A DNA stretch of 64,000 nucleotides from Hymenobacter sp. YIM 151858-1. Its GTDB lineage: Bacteria > Bacteroidota > Bacteroidia > Cytophagales > Hymenobacteraceae. The first letter of the stretch is position 1. The number at the start of each line of letters is the position of its first letter. The stretch covers positions 1,240,001 through 1,304,000 of the forward strand of contig NZ_CP110136.1 of the NCBI RefSeq assembly GCF_025979705.1, in the 5' to 3' direction. A model generated the notes under the pieces. The model had not been told where the DNA came from, did no database searches, and saw only the letters and a list, made by a program, of their open reading frames with translations. A program made the position numbers and the translations under genes. Positions 1 to 8,808 of this stretch are shown in pieces.

Positions 1-342
1 GCCGCTCTTTCGGCCTCGCAAGTGCTGTTCGGCGGCGGCGAGCTGACAAGCCTCGACGAAGCCACCCTGCTCGACGTGTTTGCCGGCGTGCCCCACGTGG
101 AGGTTCCGCGCACCACGCTGTCGGAACAGGGCGTTATCGGCCTGCTCAGCGAAGCTACTGGTGGCACCATTTTCCCCTCCAAGGGCGAAGCGCGCAAAAT
201 GATCCAAGGCGGTGGTGTGAGCCTCAACCGCGAAAAGGCTACCATCGAACAGCAAGCTTCTGAAGTGACCCTACTGCTCAACAAGTACATCGTAGCGCAG
301 AAAGGCAAGAAGAACTACTACCTGCTGAAGGTTACCGGCTAA
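1..342 (+). CDS. tyrS: Tyrosyl-tRNA synthetase, C-terminal part (5' truncated by window edge)
   Basis: The reading frame is open from base 1, so the gene begins upstream of the window. The visible 113 residues are the end of the anticodon-binding region and an S4-like RNA-binding domain, recognised by the stretch FPSKGEARKMIQGGGVSLN followed by a short basic tail ending KKNYYLLKVTG. In this family the S4 domain grips the anticodon arm of tRNA-Tyr, while the catalytic Rossmann domain (HIGH/KMSKS motifs) would lie outside the window. The TAA stop is followed by a diverged hairpin repeat and then a strong terminator shared with the convergent histone-like gene. Identification rests on the tail only but is typical of TyrS. 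Confidence 0.9.
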   Translation, partial: AALSASQVLFGGGELTSLDEATLLDVFAGVPHVEVPRTTLSEQGVIGLLSEATGGTIFPSKGEARKMIQGGGVSLNREKATIEQQASEVTLLLNKYIVAQKGKKNYYLLKVTG

Positions 343-348
343 CCCATC

Positions 349-447
349 TGTCATCCTGACGAAGGAAGGACCTCATCAAGTCATAAACGGCTTTCACTAG
401 GTCGCGCTGGCGTGAGCAGGTCCTACGGCTCGCGCCTCTGGATGACA
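349..447. repeat. REP-like intergenic hairpin (nested inverted repeat)
   Basis: TGTCATCC at 349-356 pairs with GGATGACA at 440-447, and inside these AGGACCT at 367-373 pairs with AGGTCCT at 418-424. The arrangement is a 99-base nested, partly decayed stem-loop just after the tyrS stop. It looks like a worn copy of a dispersed palindromic element; no second copy of this exact sequence is seen in the window. Confidence 0.6.
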
Positions 448-463
448 AACGAGAACCAAAAAC

Positions 464-496
464 AAAAAGGCCCCGCCGAACGGCGGGGCCTTTTTG
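464..496. terminator. Bidirectional intrinsic terminator (tyrS / H1-like gene)
   Basis: A 10-bp GC-rich stem (GGCCCCGCCG / CGGCGGGGCC) with a two-base loop is flanked by A5 on the left and T5 on the right, so it can serve tyrS on the plus strand and the convergent H1-like gene on the minus strand. Confidence 0.9.
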
Positions 497-553
497 TTTG
501 ACCTAGGGCCGGTAAAGCGAACCTTACCTTCCTATGTCAGAAATAATCCGTGA

Positions 554-832
554 TTACTTCTTCTTGGCAGGAGCAGCCTTCTTGGCAGCACCACCGGCAG
601 CAGCGCCGGTAGCTTTCTTAGCTGCACCGCCGGCGTTGGAAGCGCCTTCGGCACCGCCCGAGTTCTTCATGTTCTGAACTTCCGAACGGATTTCCTGAGC
701 CATGTTCTTCAGCTCCTGCATGCCTTTGCGCACACGCGTGCCAGCAGCAGAGTTGTTCTTGTCGTAGAACTTCTCGAAGTCAGCTTCCAGCGACATAACG
801 AGGTCACGCAGTTTGCCAAAATTATTAGCCAT
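554..832 (-). CDS. Histone H1-like (Hc1-type) DNA-binding protein
   Basis: A 92-residue protein with an N-terminal helical half (about 1-55, charged, coiled-coil-like, starting MANNFGKLRDLV) and a low-complexity C-terminal tail of Ala, Gly and Lys with AAKKA repeats ending PAKKK. This is the layout of bacterial histone H1-like proteins, which bind DNA non-specifically through the lysine tail and compact the nucleoid. The ATG at 832 is the only sensible start. The gene is monocistronic, converges on tyrS and shares its terminator. The tail is shorter than in eukaryotic H1. Other Bacteroidota carry similar short proteins annotated Hc1; the role here is inferred from composition. Confidence 0.8.
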   Translation of the reverse strand: MANNFGKLRDLVMSLEADFEKFYDKNNSAAGTRVRKGMQELKNMAQEIRSEVQNMKNSGGAEGASNAGGAAKKATGAAAGGAAKKAAPAKKK

Positions 833-1016
833 GGGAAAAAGAGGGGTTAGTGGTGTGAAACAAGAGTTTGACCGGGCCTAATATACGGGCATTTCAAATC
901 AAAGCTAATTTTCGAAAAAATTTTTCAAAGCCGATTGCAGCGCGTAGGCCTACATTTCGCTACCCAAAATCTGCATTTCAGGTTTTACCCTAACCCCCGA
1001 ACCTCTCTAATAAGTA

Positions 1017-1055
1017 CAAAAAACAAAGCCGCCCGCTGCGTTAGCAACGGGCGGC
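1017..1055 (-). terminator. Intrinsic terminator of the alpha-oxoamine synthase gene
   Basis: GCCGCCCG at 1028-1035 pairs with CGGGCGGC at 1048-1055; on the minus strand the stem is followed by a run rich in T (TTTGTTTTTTG). It lies 25 bases past the stop of the minus-strand gene. Confidence 0.8.
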
Positions 1056-1079
1056 TGAGCGTTTGGGCCAAAACGGCGA

Positions 1080-2363
1080 TTAGGCCGTTGCAGGCTGTTT
1101 CGAGTACAGGCCTTTGTCGAGTTTAGCAGCAATGGCTTCAAACGCGGCAATGGTCTGGTTTACGTCGTCGAGCGTGTGCACGGCCGTCGGGATGAGGCGC
1201 AGCATAATCACGCCTTTCGGCACTACCGGGTACACCACGATTGAGCAGAAAATGCCGTAATTCTCTCGCAGATCGAAGGTTAGCTGCGTTGCATCGGGGA
1301 TTTCACCGTTCAGCAGCACCGGCGTAACCGGCGTGGTGGTGGTACCGATGTTGAAGCCCTTTTCGCGCAAGCCGCTTTGCAGCGCCCGCACAATCGTCCA
1401 AAGGTTTTCCTTCAGCTCGGGCTTGGTGCGCAGCAGCTCCAAACGCTTCAGGGCGCCTACTACAAGCGGCATGGGCAGCGATTTGGCGAAGATTTGGCTA
1501 CGCATGTTGTAGCGCAAATATTCAATTACCGGCTCGGGGCCGCCTACGAAGGCGCCGATGCTGGCCATGGACTTCGCGAACGTCGAAAAATATAGGTCGA
1601 TGCCGTCCTGCACGCCTTGTTCTTCGCCCGTACCGGCGCCCGTAGCGCCCATTGTGCCGAAGCCGTGGGCGTCATCAACGAACAAGCGGAAGTTGAATTT
1701 CTCCTTCAGCGCCACCACGCCGCGCAGGTTGCCCTGGTTACCCGACATGCCAAACGCACCTTCGGTAATTACCAGAATGCCGCCGCCGGTTTCCTGCACC
1801 AGCTTGGTAGCACGCTCCAGCTGCTTCTCGAGGCCGGCCATGTCGTTGTGCGGAAACACGAAGCGCTTGCCTTGGTGCAGGCGCACACCGTCGATGATGC
1901 AAGCGTGCGACTCGGCGTCGTACACAATCACATCGTGGCGCGATACCAGCGCGTCGATGATCGACACCACGCCCTGGTAGCCGAAGTTCAGCAGCAGCAC
2001 GTCTTCCTTCTTGATGAAGTCGGCCAGCTCCGATTCCAGCTGCTCGTGGTAGTTGGAGTTGCCGCTCATAATGCGGGCACCCATGGGCAGCGCCATGCCA
2101 AATTCGGCAGCAGCGTCGGCATCGGCCTTACGCACCTCGGGGTGGTTGGCCAGGCCTAGGTAGTTATTCAGGCTCCAGGTCAGAACCTCTTTGCCTCGGA
2201 AAATCATGCGCGGCTTGATTTCGCCCTCCAGCTTCGGGAAGGTGAAATAACCGTGCGCGTAGTGTGAGTGGCTGCCGAGCGGGCCGCGGTTGGCGGCAAT
2301 TCTCTCAAAAATGTCCACGCGGGGATGCTTTGGGGTGAGGGTACCGAAAAAAGACTGGTCCAT
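1080..2363 (-). CDS. PLP-dependent alpha-oxoamine synthase (serine palmitoyltransferase / cysteate acyltransferase-like)
   Basis: A 427-residue fold-type I PLP enzyme. It shows the family hallmarks NNYLGLANHPEV near residue 70, VDDAHGFGTMG (PLP-contacting Asp and His) and the Schiff-base lysine in FSTFAKSMAS near residue 263. Alpha-oxoamine synthases condense an acyl-CoA or acyl-ACP thioester with an amino acid. In Bacteroidota the relevant members are serine palmitoyltransferase (sphingolipids) and cysteate fatty acyltransferase (sulfonolipids/capnines); sequence alone does not separate these here, and KBL or BioF are less likely. I start at the ATG at 2363 (MDQSFFGTLTPKH); a longer frame to 2417 adds 18 hydrophobic residues not expected in the family. 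Single gene with its own terminator. Confidence 0.82.
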   Translation of the reverse strand: MDQSFFGTLTPKHPRVDIFERIAANRGPLGSHSHYAHGYFTFPKLEGEIKPRMIFRGKEVLTWSLNNYLGLANHPEVRKADADAAAEFGMALPMGARIMSGNSNYHEQLESELADFIKKEDVLLLNFGYQGVVSIIDALVSRHDVIVYDAESHACIIDGVRLHQGKRFVFPHNDMAGLEKQLERATKLVQETGGGILVITEGAFGMSGNQGNLRGVVALKEKFNFRLFVDDAHGFGTMGATGAGTGEEQGVQDGIDLYFSTFAKSMASIGAFVGGPEPVIEYLRYNMRSQIFAKSLPMPLVVGALKRLELLRTKPELKENLWTIVRALQSGLREKGFNIGTTTTPVTPVLLNGEIPDATQLTFDLRENYGIFCSIVVYPVVPKGVIMLRLIPTAVHTLDDVNQTIAAFEAIAAKLDKGLYSKQPATA

Positions 2364-2456
2364 TCCAAGTAGGAATACGGCCAATGCGGCGCAAGTTACG
2401 AAACCGCGTTCAGCCAACGCTAGTTAGCTTAGCTGATATTCGGCATAGCGAATAGA

Positions 2457-2473
2457 AGTAATAGGCAACGCAG
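2457..2473. repeat. Outer inverted repeat, left arm, of the GIY-YIG cassette
   Basis: AGTAATAGGCAACGCAG at 2457-2473 matches the reverse complement of 2923-2939 at 14 of 17 positions. It lies immediately outside the inner 40-base repeat. Confidence 0.55.
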
Positions 2474-2474
2474 G

Positions 2475-2514
2475 CCGTCATGTCGAGCTTGTCGAGACAT
2501 CTCGCATGCTGACG
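2475..2514. repeat. Inner inverted repeat, left arm, of the GIY-YIG cassette
   Basis: A 40-base arm beginning CCGTCATGTCGAGC is identical at 39 of 40 positions to the reverse complement of 2866-2905; the only mismatch is at 2506. The arm itself contains an imperfect palindrome (ATGTCGA..TCGAGACAT), as REP elements do. Confidence 0.9.
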
Positions 2515-2529
2515 CCGGATAGTAAATAT

Positions 2530-2826
2530 CTAGCCATTCCAGGTAAGCGGATCGATAGGCGCCCAACTAGGATTGAGGGTATTGATTAACCAATCCTTTT
2601 TTGACCGGCTCCATTTTTTCAACTGCTTTTCTCGCATGATGGCCTGTGTGGCATCGGGCACGATTTCGAAGTATACTAACTGGTTACATTGATACCGACC
2701 AGTAAACTTTCCGGCGTCGCCTAACCCTTCACCGTGTTCGTAGAGCCGGCGTTCCAAGTTATTGGTTACGCCGATGTAGAGAACTGTGCGGGCAGGGTTC
2801 GTGAGAATGTATACACAGAAGCTCAT
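2530..2826 (-). CDS. Small GIY-YIG nuclease-family protein
   Basis: A 98-residue single-domain protein. Motif VYIL near the start and YIG about 11 residues later form the GIY-YIG core, followed by the family arginine in RRLYEH and a glutamate in the REKQLKKW helix; all catalytic positions of the fold look present. Proteins of this size are widespread in Bacteroidota but their cellular function is not established. I choose ATG at 2826 (MSFCVYIL), because the longer frame to 2874 starts inside the inverted repeat and adds 16 residues before the domain. The gene sits exactly between the arms of a near-perfect 40-base inverted repeat, leaving 15 bases on the stop side and 39 on the start side. 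It separates two unrelated housekeeping genes. Confidence 0.88.
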   Translation of the reverse strand: MSFCVYILTNPARTVLYIGVTNNLERRLYEHGEGLGDAGKFTGRYQCNQLVYFEIVPDATQAIMREKQLKKWSRSKKDWLINTLNPSWAPIDPLTWNG

Positions 2827-2865
2827 GCGGTAGATATTTTTAAACGCAGCCAATTTGCCATCTAA

Positions 2866-2905
2866 CGTCAGCACGCGAGATGTCTCGACAAGCTCGACAT
2901 GACGG
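2866..2905. repeat. Inner inverted repeat, right arm, of the GIY-YIG cassette
   Basis: Reverse complement of 2475-2514 with one mismatch. The innermost 31 bases (2875-2905) are perfect. The next gene, accC, starts only 77 bases further on. Confidence 0.9.
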
Positions 2906-2922
2906 TCGGCACTACCTCATTA

Positions 2923-2939
2923 CTGTATTACCTATTACT
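2923..2939. repeat. Outer inverted repeat, right arm, of the GIY-YIG cassette
   Basis: Pairs with 2457-2473 (14 of 17). Read on the minus strand it continues as AGTAATA GGTAATA CAGTAAT, a roughly 7-base periodic series similar in style to the intergenic arrays elsewhere in the window. Confidence 0.5.
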
Positions 2940-2981
2940 TTCGGCCTTCCAACCTTGCTCCCTCCCCTTGCCCCTTCTGGC

Positions 2982-4496
<1,515 letters not shown>

Positions 4497-4512
4497 GCCT
4501 TGTAGAAAGGCC

Positions 4513-4558
4513 AAAACAGCAAACGCCCAGCTGCTTTCAGCTGGGCGTTTGCTGTTTT
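4513..4558 (+). terminator. Intrinsic terminator of accC
   Basis: A perfect 20-bp stem (AAAACAGCAAACGCCCAGCT and its complement) with a 6-base loop ends in TTTT. It starts 17 bases after the accC stop. Confidence 0.92.
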
Positions 4559-4708
4559 ATTCCGAAGCCACTTGGTAACCTTCGTCAATAAGGCTTAACC
4601 TTATAAGAATTTCTGGACTGCACCATTCAGTCTATTTACCTGATAGATTTTAGTCTCTGCTCGGGGATACTAAGCACATCCAATACCACTCTACCCACAC
4701 CCCTACAA

Positions 4709-5311
4709 ATGAATCATTGTGCTGCGGCGTCCAAAGGCTTGTCATGGCTTCTCTTTATTATGCTTAGCAGCTTACCCTACGCCTCCCAGGGACAAAACAA
4801 GCCAACCGGGCCTAGTTATGGCAAGAAGCATAGATTTGCCTACACAGCTGTGGTGCCGATTGCTGGTACCAGCCAAGCAGAATTGGTTCTCCGCGCCCGC
4901 GCATGGGCTCAGCATGTAACGCCATCCGGCCAGCCGCCGGTAATTACCTCTGGGCTAGACAGTACGATAGTGCAAACGACGGGATTTTGCACTTTTGCCT
5001 ACGAGCGGGAGGATATGCCCGGGGAAACCAACCTCAGCACACTACGCTACACGGCCACCATTTCATTGCGCGAGGGCCGTTATAGGTACAAAGTGACGGA
5101 TTTCGTCCTCCTGTTTCCGAGCACGGGGAAGATTCCAATCCATGAAATTCCGGCCGAGAGCTACTTCAACGGTAATGTCAAGCCACTCCATGCAAGTGCG
5201 GTGCGCGGTATCAACACCATTCGCACATGCGTCCAAGAAGTTTCCAGCGAGGTTTTAGCCCACTTAGAAGCGGACATGGGAAAGCAAACCAGCCCAAACG
5301 GTAGCAAGTAA
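4709..5311 (+). CDS. Secreted DUF4468 domain protein
   Basis: A 200-residue protein with a Sec signal peptide (hydrophobic core LSWLLFIMLSSLPYASQ, likely cleaved near residue 29). The rest matches the pattern of DUF4468, a TBP-like fold common in Bacteroidota exported proteins: YTAVVPIAGTSQAELVLRARAW (first strand and helix), a central sheet, then the diagnostic LREGRYRYKVTDFVLLF. Function is unknown; the family is predicted periplasmic. It stands alone on the plus strand, converging with bshB1. Upstream DNA contains a short palindrome (ATAAGG-CTTAA-CCTTAT, 4588-4604) of unknown role. Confidence 0.8.
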   Translation: MNHCAAASKGLSWLLFIMLSSLPYASQGQNKPTGPSYGKKHRFAYTAVVPIAGTSQAELVLRARAWAQHVTPSGQPPVITSGLDSTIVQTTGFCTFAYEREDMPGETNLSTLRYTATISLREGRYRYKVTDFVLLFPSTGKIPIHEIPAESYFNGNVKPLHASAVRGINTIRTCVQEVSSEVLAHLEADMGKQTSPNGSK

Positions 5312-5394
5312 GTGGTGAGAGTAGCCGAGCAACAAGGCACAAGCAGCTCGCTCTTTCTACTGTTTAACTCACCTGATAAGCACAGGATGCAGCC

Positions 5395-6114
5395 TCACGA
5401 CAGATTACCTAAATCCCGCACACCTAGGGCGCGCTCGGCGGTAAATCCTTCCCCAAACTCTACCCCGATGATGTGCCCCATTTCGCGGGCGCGGGCTTCG
5501 AGGAAGTGCCAGAACTCGGGTGAGGAAATATAGGTGTGCGGCTGGCCGTCGTTGCCTACGTTGAACTGCGAGGCGAAGGCGGCAATTGCTTCGCGTTTCT
5601 GATCCCAGTGCGGCGTGATGTCGACCACGAAATCGGGCTTGATGTAACGGTCCTGGATGTAGTGGTACACCTGCTTGGGCCGCCATGCCTGCTGCGGCTG
5701 GCCATCTTCACCTAGGGTTTCGATCATCTTCAGGCCAGCCAGGAAGCAAGCATCCGACTCGAGTTGCGAGCCGCGACCGTGGTCGGGGTGCCGGTCGTGC
5801 ACGGCGTTGAGCAGCACGATATCGGGCTGGTAGCGGCGCACGGCCGCGATGATGGGCAGCTGGTGCTCCCGCTCGTTGCGGAAAAAGCCATCGGGCAGCC
5901 CTAGGTTTTCGCGGGCGTGCAGGCCCAGCACCCGGGCGGCAGCCGCGGCCTCCTGCGCCCGGATTGCGGGCGTACCACGCGAGCCCAGCTCGCCGCGCGT
6001 CAGATCAACAATGCCCACCTTTTTGCCCTGTGCAATGGCGGCCAGCAGCGTGCCCGAGCAGCCCAGCTCGGCGTCGTCGGGATGCGCCGAGAGTACCAGT
6101 ATATCCAGTTTCAT
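5395..6114 (-). CDS. bshB1: Bacillithiol biosynthesis deacetylase BshB1
   Basis: A 239-residue PIG-L/LmbE-type zinc deacetylase that removes the acetyl group from N-acetylglucosaminyl-malate, the second step of bacillithiol synthesis. Seen: AHPDDAELG near residue 11 (His, Asp, Asp metal and catalytic residues), the BshB1 signature TRGELGSRGTPAIRAQEA, and the metal-binding His in DRHPDHGRGS. The conserved C-terminal GVEFGEGFTAER also fits BshB1 rather than other PIG-L enzymes. Start ATG at 6114 gives the family N-terminus MKLDILVLSAHPDD; the frame stays open to 6186, but that part is repeat array. bshA and bshC are not in the window. The presence of this gene and trxB nearby points to a bacillithiol/thioredoxin redox system. 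Confidence 0.92.
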   Translation of the reverse strand: MKLDILVLSAHPDDAELGCSGTLLAAIAQGKKVGIVDLTRGELGSRGTPAIRAQEAAAAARVLGLHARENLGLPDGFFRNEREHQLPIIAAVRRYQPDIVLLNAVHDRHPDHGRGSQLESDACFLAGLKMIETLGEDGQPQQAWRPKQVYHYIQDRYIKPDFVVDITPHWDQKREAIAAFASQFNVGNDGQPHTYISSPEFWHFLEARAREMGHIIGVEFGEGFTAERALGVRDLGNLS

Positions 6115-6198
6115 GTAGTTGTCAGTTACGAGTTGTCCGTTGCCGGAAGCAGACATCAGCACGAACTGACGACCTGCAACCAACAACGGACAACTATC
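6115..6198. repeat. Inverted 7-base-periodic intergenic array (site A)
   Basis: The whole gap between bshB1 and the M23 peptidase gene is this element. GTT recurs at 6118, 6125, 6132 and 6139, exactly every 7 bases. On the other side AAC (once GAC) recurs at 6164, 6171, 6178, 6185 and 6192, again every 7. The inner core AGTTGTCCGTTG (6131-6142) has its exact complement at 6184-6195. The arms are therefore inverted copies around a centre of about 22 bases. Confidence 0.8.
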
Positions 6199-7311
6199 TT
6201 ACTTAATCCGCAGCGTACGGCCGGGGCGCAAGGTGGTTTTGCCGGTAATGCCGTTCAGCTTCCGGATCTGGGCCTGCGACACGCCGTATTTGTCGGCAAT
6301 TTCGGAAAGCGTATCGCCGGAGCGGATGCGGTGCGACACGGTGCGGCGCGCGGCGGTGGGCTGGTGCTGGGCGGCCCGGGCACGGGCGGCGGCTTTCATG
6401 CGGGCCGCCTGGCCGGCGTAGTTGAACAGCGCCGCCGTAATACGCAAGTTGTCTTCGCGCAGCTGGTAATCCGGAAAGTCGTACACCTGCTCCGGGTCGA
6501 TGGGGTTGCCCTCGTAGCGCACCTCGTAGTGCAGGTGCGAGCCGGTGCTACGGCCGGTGTTGCCGCCTTTGGCAATCAGCTGGCCGGCTTTTACGAAGGT
6601 GCCGGGCTTCACCAATTGCTTGCTCAGGTGGCCGTAGAGGGTTTCGAGGCCGTTGTAGTGGCGCACCACCAGGTAGTAGCCGTAGCCGCCGCCGTCGTAG
6701 TTGGCCACGCGCACTACGCCGTCGAAAGCCGCTTTCACCGAGTCGCCGGTGTCCAGGTCCAGGTCGACGCCGTAGTGCCAGCGGTAGCCGCGCCAGCCGA
6801 AATCCGACGTGAGCGGCGTGGTATTGAGCGGCATGCGGGCGTAGCGCTGGCGGGGCTCGTCGGTAAGGCGCAGGGTAAGCGTATCGCGCAGGCGGCTGGG
6901 GTCGCGGCGGTACGGGTTGATGGAGCGCGTATCCCAGATGGAATAATAGCCGGCCACCTTGATCCACGACGAATCAATCAGCACCTCCTCCGACACCTCC
7001 ACGATGCTTTGCTGCCCTAGGTTCAGGGTGCTGGTATCTTCGCTAACGATGCTCAGCGGCTTGGCCGGCCGGAATATGGATTTGGCGGCCTCGGAGTTAT
7101 CGTCGGGTAGCTCCTCTGTTTCGATCAGCACCGTGGTGTCGGGGCGTACATAGCGGATTTTAGGAGCCTTTACGCGGAAGAAATCCTTTGGCGTACCCGC
7201 TTTGGCTTTGGGCTTTGCGGAGCGACGGCGCTGGGCCATGCTCGTATCGGGTGCCAGGCACAGCAGCATGGCCAGCAGTGCAAGCAACCAGAGTTTGAAC
7301 GTGTTTGACAA
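6199..7311 (-). CDS. Secreted M23 peptidase with C-terminal LysM domain
   Basis: A 370-residue exported protein. A signal peptide ends near residue 26 (MLLCLAPDTSMAQ). A middle linker of about 130 residues precedes the M23 zinc endopeptidase domain, with HYGVDLD near 177 and HLHYE near 258 as metal ligands and catalytic His. A single LysM (HRIRSGDTLSEIADKYGVS, about 325-370) binds peptidoglycan. M23 enzymes cut peptide cross-links in the cell wall. The frame begins with TTG at 7311; no ATG lies upstream, and the first internal ATG would remove part of the signal peptide. It lies upstream of bshB1 on the same strand with array A between them. Confidence 0.9.
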   Translation of the reverse strand: MSNTFKLWLLALLAMLLCLAPDTSMAQRRRSAKPKAKAGTPKDFFRVKAPKIRYVRPDTTVLIETEELPDDNSEAAKSIFRPAKPLSIVSEDTSTLNLGQQSIVEVSEEVLIDSSWIKVAGYYSIWDTRSINPYRRDPSRLRDTLTLRLTDEPRQRYARMPLNTTPLTSDFGWRGYRWHYGVDLDLDTGDSVKAAFDGVVRVANYDGGGYGYYLVVRHYNGLETLYGHLSKQLVKPGTFVKAGQLIAKGGNTGRSTGSHLHYEVRYEGNPIDPEQVYDFPDYQLREDNLRITAALFNYAGQAARMKAAARARAAQHQPTAARRTVSHRIRSGDTLSEIADKYGVSQAQIRKLNGITGKTTLRPGRTLRIK

Positions 7312-7373
7312 GTGTAAAGTGAACTGGGTGGAGCCCCAGGGGCCACGCCTGGCGGCGCAGCCCTAAGGGTTTG

Positions 7374-7381
7374 CAAAGGTA
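7374..7381 (-). promoter_or_regulatory. Possible -7 box for the M23 peptidase gene
   Basis: TACCTTTG on the minus strand matches the Bacteroidota -7 consensus TAnnTTTG and lies 63 bases before the TTG start. No TTG is found 19 bases upstream, so the match is partial. Confidence 0.35.
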
Positions 7382-7398
7382 CACAAGCCTCAACAAAA

Positions 7399-7428
7399 GG
7401 GCCGCCCTGCCGGCAGGCAAGGCGGCCC
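7399..7428 (-). terminator. Intrinsic terminator of trxB
   Basis: GGGCCGCC / GGCGGCCC stem with an inner GC-rich extension, followed on the minus strand by TTTTG; 24 bases past the trxB stop. Confidence 0.85.
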
Positions 7429-7451
7429 GAACAAACGGCCGAAATACAATT

Positions 7452-8405
7452 TTAGTGTACGCCCAAGGCAGCGAGGTACCGCTCGGCATCGAGGGCAGCC
7501 ATGCAGCCGGTGCCGGCCGCCGTTACCGCCTGGCGATAAACAAAGTCCTGCACGTCGCCGCAGGCAAACACGCCGTCGACGTTGGTTTTGCTTGTGCCGG
7601 GGATGGTTTTCAGGTAGCCCTGCTCGTCGTGGTGCAGGTATTCGCGGAAAATGGAGGAGTTGGGCTCGTGGCCAATGGCCACGAAGAAGCCCTCAATTGG
7701 CAACTCGCGGGTTTCGTGAGTCAGCACGTTTTTTACACGTACGCCCTCAACGGCGTGCTGCCCCAAAATCTCGTCGGTGGCGGTATTGAAAAGCACCTCA
7801 ATTTTGGGGTTCTCCAGCACGCGCTTCTGCATGATTTTCGAGGCGCGCATCTCCCCTTTCCGCACCAGCATGTACACCTTGTTGCACAGGTTGGCGAGGT
7901 AGGTGGCTTCTTCGGCAGCGGTGTCGCCGGCGCCTACAATGGCCACGTCCTTGCCGCGGTAGAAGAACCCGTCGCACACGGCGCAGGCCGATACGCCCGA
8001 GCCGTTCAGGCGCGCTTCCGACTCCAGCCCCAACCACTTAGCCGAAGCCCCCGTGGCAATAATGACAGCATCGGCCGTGAGGTTGTGCTTCTCGTCGATG
8101 GTAACGCGGTGTGGGTGGCCCGAAAAGTCAACGGCGGTGGCAATGCCGTAACGAATATCGGTGCCGAAACGCTCCGCCTGCTTCTTGAGGTCTTCCATCA
8201 TCTGTGGGCCCATCACCCCATCGGGGTAGCCTGGGAAGTTCTCCACGTCGTTGGTAATCGTTAGCTGACCACCAGGCTGCAGCCCTTGGTACATCACGGG
8301 GCTCAGGTTGGCGCGGGCCGCGTAAATGGCCGCTGTGTAGCCAGCCGGGCCCGAGCCAATAATCAACAGCTTAACGTGCTCAATTTGGGTATTATCCTCG
8401 CTCAT
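7452..8405 (-). CDS. trxB: Thioredoxin-disulfide reductase
   Basis: A 317-residue low-molecular-weight flavoenzyme that passes electrons from NADPH through FAD to thioredoxin. Seen: FAD-binding GSGPAG near the N-terminus, the redox-active pair in SACAVCDG, the NADPH motif GAGDTA, and the C-terminal FAD motif GVFACGDVQD. Length and order are those of canonical TrxB. I use ATG at 8405 (MSEDNTQIEH); the frame continues to a TTG at 8420, adding five residues. Thioredoxin itself is not in the window. A TACTTTTG box at 8434-8441 on the minus strand could be the promoter -7 element. Confidence 0.96.
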   Translation of the reverse strand: MSEDNTQIEHVKLLIIGSGPAGYTAAIYAARANLSPVMYQGLQPGGQLTITNDVENFPGYPDGVMGPQMMEDLKKQAERFGTDIRYGIATAVDFSGHPHRVTIDEKHNLTADAVIIATGASAKWLGLESEARLNGSGVSACAVCDGFFYRGKDVAIVGAGDTAAEEATYLANLCNKVYMLVRKGEMRASKIMQKRVLENPKIEVLFNTATDEILGQHAVEGVRVKNVLTHETRELPIEGFFVAIGHEPNSSIFREYLHHDEQGYLKTIPGTSKTNVDGVFACGDVQDFVYRQAVTAAGTGCMAALDAERYLAALGVH

Positions 8406-8445
8406 TTCGAGTGGTTCCAATTGTATCAGGAGGCAAAAGTAGTGT

Positions 8446-8785
8446 TATATGCCGACAGAAGCTCGTCGCACTCATCGGGAGCCCAGGTCGGGCGTGGTAG
8501 CGGGCAACCAAGGCAGGCCGGGCGTCCGCACCACAGTTCGGTCGTTGCCCGCATACCCAACAGTTTCGCGCCTCGCTTTGTGCCCGCTAAGTAGTGCCAT
8601 TCGCTAAACCAAAGTGCCGGGGTGGCCGTGCTGCCGACCGCAGGGCACCTAGGGCTCGCAGGGTGCCTACGCGCCGTACGTGGCCTACGCAGCCATCCAA
8701 CGGTTTGCCCTTGGCTCCACTGTGCCCCATCCGACCTAAGACCGCGCCCAAAACAAAAACCCCGACCGCAGGGCCGGGGTTTTCA
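8446..8785. other. Structured non-coding stretch between trxB and rpoD
   Basis: About 400 bases without a credible gene. Two stems stand out: GCGGGCAAC at 8500-8508 with GTTGCCCGC at 8544-8552, and GCACC/GGTGC around 8645-8666. The stretch ends in the rpoD terminator, which could also stop a plus-strand transcript. A structured RNA is possible, but I recognise no known family, and no clear promoter is seen. Confidence 0.25.
8757..8783 (-). terminator. Intrinsic terminator of rpoD
   Basis: AACCCCG / CGGGGTT stem with a 9-10 base loop followed on the minus strand by TTTTTGTTTTG, 26 bases after the rpoD stop. Confidence 0.85.
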
Positions 8786-8808
8786 AAAGGTTGCTGTGCA
8801 CCTAAGGC

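Noticed and set aside
935-1126. 63-residue plus-strand frame between the H1-like and synthase genes
   Set aside because: It runs through the minus-strand terminator into the synthase gene and has no family features.
5312-5533. 73-residue plus-strand frame after the DUF4468 gene
   Set aside because: It overlaps the 3' end of bshB1 antisense, has no recognisable domain and composition like a shadow frame.
8286-8594. 102-residue plus-strand frame across the trxB start
   Set aside because: It is largely antisense to trxB and its promoter, with no recognisable domain.
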